Shown: in pieces, positions 1-5,478 of the stretch
How the letters are laid out: each line of letters starts with the position of its first letter
How positions within the stretch are numbered: position 1 is the first letter of the stretch
The notes under the pieces: model-generated
Seen by the model: the letters and a program-made list of their open reading frames with translations, nothing else
Databases searched by the model: none
What the model was told of the DNA's origin: nothing
From: Kiritimatiellia bacterium
GTDB taxonomy: Bacteria > Verrucomicrobiota > Kiritimatiellia > RFP12 > UBA3636
Assembly (NCBI GenBank): GCA_017450425.1
Contig: JAFSUV010000048.1
Coordinates: forward strand, 1-6,399
Reading direction: 5' to 3'
DNA: 6,399 nucleotides
Translations under genes and position numbers: made by a program

Positions 1-1805
1 ACCTCTCGAAGGACAAGGTCCGCATCGAGATCGACCTCAAGGCCGACGCCGTGCCGCAGGTCGTCCTCAATCTCCTTTTCAAGAACACGCAGCTGCAGAG
101 CAACTTCGGCGCGAACATGCTCGCGCTGGACCGCGGCCGCCCGAAGGTGATGAACCTCAAGCAGTTTCTGCGCTGCTTCGTCGAGCACCGCCGCGAGGTG
201 GTGGAGCGCCGCACCAAGTTCCTCCTCGCCAAGGCGAAGGAGCGCGCCCACCTGCTCGAAGGCTTCCGGGTCGCCATCGACAACATCGACGAAATCGTCG
301 CCATCATCCGCTCTTCGCGCGACGATGCGGAGGCGAAGGCGCGCATGCTTGAACGGTTCGGCCTCGACGACGTGCAGTCCTCGGCCATCCTCGAAATGCG
401 CCTCAAGCAGCTCACCGGCCTTTCGCGCGACAAGATCGAGGAGGAATACAGGGAAGTCCTCGCGAACATCGCCCGCTACGAGGCGATCCTCGCCGACAAG
501 GAGACCGAAATCGGCAAGATCATCGTCGCCGAATGCGACGAAATGATCGCCAAATACGGCGACGGGCGCCGCACCTCGATCGAGATGGCGTCCGGCGAGA
601 TCGACATGACGAAGATCATCGCCAACGAGCCGTGCGTCATCACGCTTTCGGCCAAGGGCTACGTGAAGCGCTCGTCGCTTGACGCCTTTGCGGCGCAAAA
701 GCGCGGCGGAAAGGGCCGCAAGGGCGCGAAGCTCAAGGACGAAGACTACGTGGAGCGCGTTTACACCGCCATGTCGCACGACACGCTGCTGGCGTTCACC
801 TCGTGGGGCCGCGTTTACGCGATTGGCCGCGCGTGGGATCTGCCGGAGACCGATCCGAACTCGTTCGGCAAGCCGATCGTCAACTTCCTCCCGCTCCAGC
901 CGGCGGTGAAGGAGGGCGCGAAGGACAAGGACGGCAGGGCGCTTGCCCCGCGCGACGCCGAGAAGGTGCTCGCGCTCGTTTCGCTCGGCACCGCCGAGGA
1001 GGCCGCCGAGGAGTTCCGCAACGAAGCCGCGGCCACCGGCTCCGGGCGCTTTGAAATGCGCGAAGGCAAGGAAATCTTCAACAACCGCCAGGCCGTGCTG
1101 TTCGTGACGCGCAAGGGCGTCGTGAAGAAGACCGTCCTTTCGGAATACAAGAACGTCTCCAAGGTGGGCATCCGCGCCATCGCCATCGACGACGACGACA
1201 CGCTGGTTTCCGCCGAGCTCGTGGAGCGCGGCGACAAGGTTGTCGTGGCGACAGCCTGCGGCCAGGCCGTACATTTCTCCGAGGAGCAGCTGCGCCCGCT
1301 CGGACGCGCTTCGCGCGGCGTCCGCGGCGTGACGCTCGCCGGCGCGGACGACAGCGTCGTCGCCGTGGTCAAAGAGGAGAGGGATCCGGCTGCGCGCATT
1401 CTGTTCATGGTCGAGAACGGCTACGGCACGCTGAACACCTTCGACGCCTATCCGATCCACAACCGCGGCGGCAAGGGCGTCCGCTCGATCGACACCGGCG
1501 ACCGCAACGGAAAGGTCGTCTTCGCCGCAGCGGTGCATCTGGAGCGCGATGCGGCGGACCCGGCGGTCGAGACCGGCGAAAAGGGCGTCCTTCCCGCCGA
1601 CGAAATCCTGGTCATCACCGCCAAGGGCCAACTGGTCCGCACGTCCGTGGGCTCGATTCGCGAAACCGCCCGCGGCGCAAAGGGCGTGAAGATCGTCGCA
1701 ATCAACCAGGGCGATTCGGTGTCATCGGCAACCGTCGTTCCCGGAGAAGCGGCGGCTCCGCCGCAGCAGGGAGCGGACGCAGCGCCGGAAGAGGCCGTGG
1801 AATAG
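1..1805 (+). CDS. gyrA: DNA gyrase subunit A, 5'-truncated
   Basis: GyrA is the DNA-cleaving subunit of gyrase (GyrA2GyrB2), which introduces negative supercoils in the cytoplasm. The reading frame is open from base 3 with no start, so the gene begins outside the window, and the catalytic tyrosine region is not visible. What remains aligns with E. coli GyrA from about residue 310. It shows the DAVPQVVLN and NTQLQ stretch, the HRREVV coiled-coil/tower segment (about nt 186-203), the LKQLTGL segment (about nt 400-425) and GDGRRT (about nt 558-575). A C-terminal beta-pinwheel follows. Its six blade strands are recognisable in order: VITLSAKGYVKR, LLAFTSWGRVYAI, AVLFVTRKGVVKK, KVVVATACGQAVHF, RILFMVENGYGTL and EILVITAKGQLVR. 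The GyrA box reads QKRGGKG (nt 696-716), against the usual QRRGGKG. This is what distinguishes gyrase from ParC, so gyrA rather than parC is well supported. Relative to E. coli there are two extra loops, between blades 2 and 3 and between blades 5 and 6. The tail is Ala/Glu/Pro-rich. The stop is TAG. Confidence 0.97.
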   Translation, partial: LSKDKVRIEIDLKADAVPQVVLNLLFKNTQLQSNFGANMLALDRGRPKVMNLKQFLRCFVEHRREVVERRTKFLLAKAKERAHLLEGFRVAIDNIDEIVAIIRSSRDDAEAKARMLERFGLDDVQSSAILEMRLKQLTGLSRDKIEEEYREVLANIARYEAILADKETEIGKIIVAECDEMIAKYGDGRRTSIEMASGEIDMTKIIANEPCVITLSAKGYVKRSSLDAFAAQKRGGKGRKGAKLKDEDYVERVYTAMSHDTLLAFTSWGRVYAIGRAWDLPETDPNSFGKPIVNFLPLQPAVKEGAKDKDGRALAPRDAEKVLALVSLGTAEEAAEEFRNEAAATGSGRFEMREGKEIFNNRQAVLFVTRKGVVKKTVLSEYKNVSKVGIRAIAIDDDDTLVSAELVERGDKVVVATACGQAVHFSEEQLRPLGRASRGVRGVTLAGADDSVVAVVKEERDPAARILFMVENGYGTLNTFDAYPIHNRGGKGVRSIDTGDRNGKVVFAAAVHLERDAADPAVETGEKGVLPADEILVITAKGQLVRTSVGSIRETARGAKGVKIVAINQGDSVSSATVVPGEAAAPPQQGADAAPEEAVE

Positions 1806-1818
1806 CGGCCGGCGTTTT
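1783..1818 (+). terminator. Weak candidate intrinsic terminator of gyrA
   Basis: GGCCG (1793-1797) pairs with CGGCC (1806-1810) across the gyrA stop codon. CGCC (1783-1786) can add an outer stem with GGCG (1811-1814), leaving a 6-nt bulge. TTTT (1815-1818) follows directly. The position, right after the gyrA stop and before a convergent gene, is where a terminator is expected. However, the stem is bulged and the T run is only four long, so this is a weak call. Confidence 0.3.
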
Positions 1819-1819
1819 G

Positions 1820-2254
1820 CTATTCCGCCGCCGGCGGTCGGCGGAGCGCCTTCTTCGCCGAGTTGGCGTGCTTGTCGGCCAGCATTTTCGCTTTGGCGCG
1901 GCGCGAGCGGCGGCGCTTCTGGCGTCGTATCTTCTCGGCCTGCTGCCGCGCAAGGCTTTTTGCGCCCTCGATGCGCTCGGCGATTTTTTCGCAAAGCAGA
2001 AAGCGCGCGCGGTAGCGGTTCAGCGTGAGCGACCGCTCCGCCTGGCACTTTATCCGAAGCCCGCTCGGCACGTGCAGCAAGGCGACGCACGAAGACGTTT
2101 TGTTGATCTTCTGCCCGCCGGGGCCGCCGCCGCGCACGAAGGTTTCGACGATGTCCTCTTCGCGGATCCCAAGCGAAGACATGCGCGAAGCGAGCGCTTC
2201 GCTTTTTGCGGGAGACGGCGGCAGAGCATCCATCGAAAACATCCTTCCCGCCAT
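1820..2254 (-). CDS. Peptide chain release factor-like protein (GGQ domain, MTRFR/ArfB-like ribosome rescue factor)
   Basis: This is a small class-I release-factor-type peptidyl-tRNA hydrolase, expected to act in the ribosomal A site. The GGQ loop, RGGGPGGQKINKTSS, is intact (residues 41-55 from the first ATG; Gln48 is the residue that positions the hydrolytic water in this family). It is followed by VALLHVPSGLRIKCQ, the conserved beta segment of the domain, and then a helix with NRYRAR. The C-terminus (about residues 108-139) is a strongly basic Lys/Arg tail, as in ArfB (YaeJ) and human MTRFR/C12orf65, where the tail enters the mRNA channel or contacts rRNA. There is no codon-recognition domain, and at 144 aa the length suits rescue factors rather than RF1 or RF2. 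The pattern around GGQ resembles MTRFR more than ArfB. The first ATG (2254) abuts the upstream TGA but has no Shine-Dalgarno. The third ATG (2233) has GGGAAGG 9 nt upstream and gives 137 aa, and I consider it the more likely start. It is the last gene of a three-gene operon and converges on gyrA. Confidence 0.85.
   Translation of the reverse strand: MAGRMFSMDALPPSPAKSEALASRMSSLGIREEDIVETFVRGGGPGGQKINKTSSCVALLHVPSGLRIKCQAERSLTLNRYRARFLLCEKIAERIEGAKSLARQQAEKIRRQKRRRSRRAKAKMLADKHANSAKKALRRPPAAE
2185..2207 (+). terminator. Candidate plus-strand intrinsic terminator inside the release-factor-like gene
   Basis: GCGAAGC (2185-2191), loop GAGC, GCTTCGC (2196-2202), then TTTTT (2203-2207). On the plus strand this is a perfect 7-bp GC-rich stem with a tetraloop and a T5 tract. 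It lies antisense within the N-terminal codons of the release-factor-like gene (the EALAS region). The only plus-strand transcript that could reach it is read-through from gyrA, about 380 bp upstream. It could be a back-up gyrA terminator or a chance product of coding sequence. Confidence 0.35.
2243..2249 (-). promoter_or_regulatory. Ribosome binding site favouring the internal ATG (2233) of the release-factor-like gene
   Basis: On the minus strand GGGAAGG lies 9 nt before the ATG at 2233, and the bases before the ATG at 2254 hold no purine-rich Shine-Dalgarno. This favours a 137-residue product starting MDALPPSP. Initiation at 2254 by coupling to the adjoining TGA of the upstream gene remains possible. 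Confidence 0.5.
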
Positions 2255-3367
2255 TCAGTCCGACGCGCGGTGCAGCACCGTGAGAAGCGGAAAATGGTCT
2301 GAATAGCCGTCCGTGTAGGCGCCTTCGTCCGCCACTTTGCCGCCGCTGCTGCCGGCCTCGTATTTGCGCATGCGGCGGAATGCGTTCGGCCGCCCGTCCG
2401 AGCCCCACTGCATCTGGGGAAGTTTGAATGCGGCGGTCTCGCCTGGCGCCCCGGCGCGCCACGCCGGCCCGCCTGAAGAGGCGGGAAGGAGCATTCGCGG
2501 CTGCACGACGATGCCGTCAAGCGTGTTCCACGTCTTCCACCGTGCGTAAAAATACGTGCCGCGTTCTTTTTCCGGAATGTCGCCGACGAGATTGAAAAAC
2601 TTGATGGACGAAAAATCGCCGCGCAGCGAAGAGAGCGCTTCGTCGCGGTCGCCGGCTGCGCGGAGGCTCTCCGCCATCGCCGGACCGTCCATGTTCTCGT
2701 TGAAGTCGCCGAGCGCAACCAGCACCGCATCGGGATCCGCCTTCAGTCTGGCAAGCATCGCTTCGCGCAGCTTCGCCGCCTCATCGCCGCGAACGCGCGC
2801 GTTTTCCTTCGCGTTTCCGATCTGGCTCTTCCAATGGTTGGCAAATACGGTGACGACGGTCCCATCGACCTCCAAATCCGCCGCGAGAAGCCCGCGCCGG
2901 CCGGTTTTAGCGCTGTACGAAACCTTCTTCACCGGGTAGCGTGAAAGGATCGCCACGTCGATGCCGCGCGGGTCGGGCGACTCGCGGTGCGCAAGATGCG
3001 GGATCGACCAGTGGTAGGTGCGCTCGATTTCGTCGGCGAGCGCCCTGCAAACAGCCGCGTTTTCGACCTCCTCGACGACGAGGATGTCCGGCTTCATCTT
3101 ATCGACGACCCACGCGAGTTTCGCCAGCTTCGTGCGATAGCGGGCCTCGGTCCAGCGCCGCCACGAAGACGCGCTCCACTCGGCGTCGCCGGGCTCGCCC
3201 GTGAGAGGGTTGGTCGGGGAGTTCACCGTGGCGTCGAAAAGGTTTTCGACATTGTAGTTCGCGATGCGAAGCGTCTCCAGGCGCGCAAAGGCCGATGTCG
3301 CCGCGGTCGCGAAAACGACGGCGGCGACGGCGGCAATGCGGGCGAGGCGGACTTTCACGGCGGGCAA
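2255..3367 (-). CDS. Exported endonuclease/exonuclease/phosphatase-family protein
   Basis: This is an EEP (DNase I-like) fold metal-dependent phosphodiesterase or phosphatase. The family motifs are present in order (residues from the TTG start): NYNVENLF (37-44, metal-binding Asn), VVEEVEN (97-103, metal-binding Glu), RGIDVAILSR (134-143), NHWKSQ (177-182, catalytic-region His), LGDFNE (219-224, Asp and Asn), LDGI (283-286) and YSDHFPL (355-361, terminal Asp-His pair). All core residues look intact, so it should be active. The substrate (nucleic acid, phospholipid, inositol phosphate or other) cannot be told from sequence. A Sec-type signal peptide is visible: basic start, hydrophobic run IAAVAAVVFATAATS, and likely cleavage after AFA near residue 28. 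No lipobox is present, so a periplasmic or secreted enzyme is inferred. The outermost start is TTG (3367), 1 bp from the epimerase stop. GTG at 3358 gives a tidier MKVRLAR signal-peptide start, and neither has a clear Shine-Dalgarno. It is the middle gene of the operon, and its TGA directly abuts the next ATG. Confidence 0.85.
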   Translation of the reverse strand: MPAVKVRLARIAAVAAVVFATAATSAFARLETLRIANYNVENLFDATVNSPTNPLTGEPGDAEWSASSWRRWTEARYRTKLAKLAWVVDKMKPDILVVEEVENAAVCRALADEIERTYHWSIPHLAHRESPDPRGIDVAILSRYPVKKVSYSAKTGRRGLLAADLEVDGTVVTVFANHWKSQIGNAKENARVRGDEAAKLREAMLARLKADPDAVLVALGDFNENMDGPAMAESLRAAGDRDEALSSLRGDFSSIKFFNLVGDIPEKERGTYFYARWKTWNTLDGIVVQPRMLLPASSGGPAWRAGAPGETAAFKLPQMQWGSDGRPNAFRRMRKYEAGSSGGKVADEGAYTDGYSDHFPLLTVLHRASD

Positions 3368-3368
3368 T

Positions 3369-4409
3369 CTAGAGATACTTGTGCGCGCGATACCAGTCGT
3401 AGGCGAGTTTGAGTCCTTCGTCGAGTTTCACCTTCGGCTCGTATTCGAGCTCGCGGCGGGCCTTGTCGATGACAAATCCCCGGTTCTGCCTGTACCAATC
3501 GACCCGGCGCGGGAAAATGGGCGGATCGCCGGGCAGAAACTTCCAGATCGCTTCGACGGCAAACGAGAGCCAATACATGGGGTAGAAGGGCAGGTGGATC
3601 ATCCTGCAGCCCTTGATGAGACCGTCGGCCTTCTCGATGTCCGCGATCTTGCGGACTATGTCCTTTATGAAATAGAACTTGTCGTCGGCGATGATGTAGG
3701 TCTGCCCCTTCGACGCGGGGTGCGACATCGCGAGCGAAAAGGCGTCGCAGAAATTCTCCACGTAAACGGGGTGGTAGAACGCCTCACCCTTGCCGAAGAA
3801 TGGGAACCACCCCTTCTTCACCCGTTTGTAGATCATGAGAAAGCGCGCCGGGTCTCCCGGCCCGTAAAGCGCGGTCGGACGCGGGATCGTCACGTCGAAA
3901 TCCGGATTCTCCTTGAGAAAACCGGCTATGACCAGCTCGCCCTGGTGCTTGGTGTACTGGTAGTAGTCCTCCGGCTTGATGGGCGAATCCTCGGAGCCCG
4001 GTTTCGGCGGAACCTCCGAAAGGGACGCAATGTCGCCGTGCACGCCCTGCGTGGAGCAGTATATGAGCTTTTTCACGCCAAGCTCCTTGCACAGCGCGAG
4101 CAAGGTGCGCATCGCCCCGATGTTGGTGTCGTCGTAAACCTTCTTCGGCACGTTTATGTTGCGAAACGCCGCGGCAAGGTGGTAAACGGCGTCGCACCCC
4201 GCGACGGCCCGGCGCAGGTCTTCTTCGCGCGTGACGTCTCCGATAATGACCTCTGCGCCGAGGCTCTTGAGCTCCTCGAGCAGCTGCTCCTTTTCGGGGT
4301 TGGGCGAACTCTGGTTGTCCAGGACCACGCACTTGTTGCCCTCGCGCAGGACGTGCTTTACAAGGTGGCTGCCGGTGAAGCCCGTGCCTCCGGTGACAAG
4401 TATCTTCAT
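3369..4409 (-). CDS. NAD-dependent epimerase/dehydratase (extended SDR family)
   Basis: This is a cytoplasmic Rossmann-fold oxidoreductase of the extended short-chain dehydrogenase type. The N-terminal dinucleotide-binding motif is TGGTGFTGSHL (residues 6-16, GxxGxxG). Asp31 at the end of the second beta strand favours NAD(H) over NADP(H). GDVT (57-60) and YHLAA (76-80) follow. The catalytic set is Ser119/Thr120 and Tyr150-x-x-x-Lys154 (in YYQYTKHQGE). RPTALYGPGD (177-186) and HPVYVEN (213-219) are typical substrate-side segments. At 346 aa it is full length. A hydrophobic segment, FYPMYWLSFAVEAIW, near residue 275 resembles the membrane-associating stretch of 3-beta-HSD, dihydroflavonol-reductase and HpnA-like SDRs, so a lipid or sterol-like substrate is as possible as a nucleotide sugar. 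The ATG at 4409 is preceded by an A-rich leader without a Shine-Dalgarno. It is the first gene of the operon with the EEP and release-factor-like genes, downstream of a terminator, so it probably has its own promoter, which I could not define. Confidence 0.9.
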   Translation of the reverse strand: MKILVTGGTGFTGSHLVKHVLREGNKCVVLDNQSSPNPEKEQLLEELKSLGAEVIIGDVTREEDLRRAVAGCDAVYHLAAAFRNINVPKKVYDDTNIGAMRTLLALCKELGVKKLIYCSTQGVHGDIASLSEVPPKPGSEDSPIKPEDYYQYTKHQGELVIAGFLKENPDFDVTIPRPTALYGPGDPARFLMIYKRVKKGWFPFFGKGEAFYHPVYVENFCDAFSLAMSHPASKGQTYIIADDKFYFIKDIVRKIADIEKADGLIKGCRMIHLPFYPMYWLSFAVEAIWKFLPGDPPIFPRRVDWYRQNRGFVIDKARRELEYEPKVKLDEGLKLAYDWYRAHKYL

Positions 4410-4431
4410 GTTTTAGAGTTTTGTGTATTGC

Positions 4432-4454
4432 AAAAAACGGCTCCCGCAGGGAGC
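4432..4454 (-). terminator. Rho-independent terminator after the DUF5672-like gene
   Basis: On the minus strand GCTCCC (4454-4449), loop TGC, GGGAGC (4445-4440), then CG and T6 (4437-4432). This is a perfect 6-bp GC-rich stem followed by a U tract, starting 7 bp after the TAG of the upstream gene. It separates that gene transcriptionally from the epimerase, whose ATG lies 22 bp beyond the T tract. Confidence 0.75.
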
Positions 4455-4460
4455 GCAGCG

Positions 4461-5312
4461 CTAAATCAGACCGGCCCGGTTCAGGCAGGCGAACGCCTGG
4501 ACTCCGCTCACCCCGAACGGCAGGGCGGCCGGAGCGCGCACCGAACCGCTGCCGCCGACGGAGAACCGCTGGGCTTCGGAAAACGACGGCAGTCGCATCT
4601 CCCGGCGGAATGAAATGGAACGCGAAGGGAGGAAGCTGGTGGCGAAAAGCCCGTCCGAAAACGATTCCGGCACGGCCTTGCCGCCGAAATGCGCCTTCCA
4701 GGCCTTCGCCACGTTTTCGCAGAGCTTGCGCGAGCGGAGCGAAAAATCGCCGTCCATGGCGCGGATGCCGAAAAACGACGACACGGCGCGCGCAATCCAC
4801 GACTCCGACAGGGCGCACGGTGCGCCGACGAAATCAAACTTGTCAACGAACGAACCGATGCCGGGACGCACGGGAAAAGCGTCCGCCGACACGACCAGCG
4901 CCACCGACGTGCGGAATCTCAGCGGCAGTTTCGCGGCGCGATCCGCCGCGATGTCGCATTTTCGCGCCGAGCGTATGCCCGGCTCGATCTGCACTTCGAC
5001 CTTGCCGCCGAAACCGGATGCGAACTCCTCGAGGGCGGGCGTCTCCCTGTCCGCCACGATCGTGGTAAGCATGAACCCGCAGTTGCGCCATGTCTCCATC
5101 AAGGCGCACTGCAGACGCTCCAGCGCTTCGTCGCGATTGGAGGCGCCGGGCGCGAAATGGGTGACTACGGTAATCTCCGACGGCCCCGGAGGCGGCAACG
5201 GAAAGTCCCGGTCGCGCAGAAGGCGCTCCTTCTGCCATTCGGCGAGAAGCGCCTCCGCGCCGGCGCGGCTGTCCTGTTTCTTTTTTCTTCTACTGCGGCT
5301 CATGCGGCGCAC
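4461..5312 (-). CDS. DUF5672-like protein, putative glycosyltransferase
   Basis: A 283-residue protein with a Lys/Arg-rich N-terminus (RSRRKKK) and no signal peptide or membrane helix. The core resembles the DUF5672 glycosyltransferase-like family. EITVVTHF (about 46-53) looks like the first beta strand. LVVSADAFPVRPG (139-151) sits where the family carries its acceptor/metal loop. FDFVGAP (159-165) corresponds to the family's YDYIGAP, DGDFSLRSR (187-195) to NGGFSLRSR, ESFSDGLF (216-223) to the PEDVFF region, and PFGVSGVQAF (265-274) to PFGFHG. I recognised these by pattern memory only, and several key positions differ (DGD for NGG, SDG for EDV, SG for HG), so activity is uncertain. A role in surface polysaccharide synthesis is inferred from the family and from the neighbouring SDR gene. 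Start candidates are GTG 5312 (GAGG 13 nt upstream, rather far) and ATG 5303, which I prefer for its typical start codon. The stop is TAG, followed by a good terminator. Confidence 0.6.
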   Translation of the reverse strand: MRRMSRSRRKKKQDSRAGAEALLAEWQKERLLRDRDFPLPPPGPSEITVVTHFAPGASNRDEALERLQCALMETWRNCGFMLTTIVADRETPALEEFASGFGGKVEVQIEPGIRSARKCDIAADRAAKLPLRFRTSVALVVSADAFPVRPGIGSFVDKFDFVGAPCALSESWIARAVSSFFGIRAMDGDFSLRSRKLCENVAKAWKAHFGGKAVPESFSDGLFATSFLPSRSISFRREMRLPSFSEAQRFSVGGSGSVRAPAALPFGVSGVQAFACLNRAGLI

Positions 5313-5321
5313 ATGGTATCA

Positions 5322-5342
5322 CTTGCCTCGGTTTCAGGCAAG
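5322..5342. repeat. Inverted repeat upstream of the DUF5672-like gene
   Basis: CTTGCCT (5322-5328) and AGGCAAG (5336-5342) form perfect 7-bp arms around a 7-nt spacer, CGGTTTC. The pair lies 10 bp from the GTG start of the minus-strand gene, in the 166-bp divergent intergenic region. No T run follows on either strand, so it does not look like a terminator. An operator for a dimeric regulator or an mRNA leader hairpin are both possible. Confidence 0.5.
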
Positions 5343-5374
5343 CGAATGCCCGGCTGCGGACCGTCAAGGCCCTG

Positions 5375-5403
5375 TTGCACCAATCCTTGCATTTTGGTAA
5401 GAT
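5375..5403 (+). promoter_or_regulatory. Candidate sigma-70-type promoter for the TPR gene
   Basis: A -35-like TTGCAC (5375-5380) and a -10-like TAAGAT (5398-5403) are separated by exactly 17 bp. Matches to the consensus are 3/6 and 4/6. Transcription would start near 5410, leaving a leader of about 70 nt before the ATG at 5479. The two elements flank an ACCAA/TTGGT inverted repeat (5379-5383 and 5393-5397), which could be incidental. The call rests on spacing and position alone. Confidence 0.35.
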
Positions 5404-5478
5404 GGGTCTCCGTGTGGCGGACAATCGCGCCGCATCGCGCCCAGCGCCTCACTTGCGCATAATCTTCCGTCTTTGTCC

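Noticed and set aside
815..1408. A 197-codon minus-strand ORF opposite gyrA
   Set aside because: It lies wholly within gyrA; its Ser/Thr/Ala/Arg-rich translation is typical of antisense GC-rich coding DNA.
1826..1848. GC-rich palindrome near the end of the rescue-factor gene
   Set aside because: CCGCCGGCGG-type symmetry is common in GC-rich coding DNA, and no U tract follows it on either strand.
1722..2462. A 246-codon minus-strand ORF spanning the gyrA end, the rescue-factor gene and part of the EEP gene
   Set aside because: It runs out of frame across three well-supported genes and is Arg-rich, with no domain.
2470..2487. Hairpin CCCGCC-TGAAGA-GGCGGG inside the EEP gene
   Set aside because: The stem is perfect, but neither strand has a following T run and the bases are explained by coding sequence.
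3264..4613. A 449-codon plus-strand ORF opposite the epimerase
   Set aside because: It mirrors the whole epimerase gene, which has intact Rossmann and YxxxK motifs. Its translation is rich in Val, Leu, Arg, Asp and His with no recognisable domain, as expected for antisense frames of GC-rich genes.
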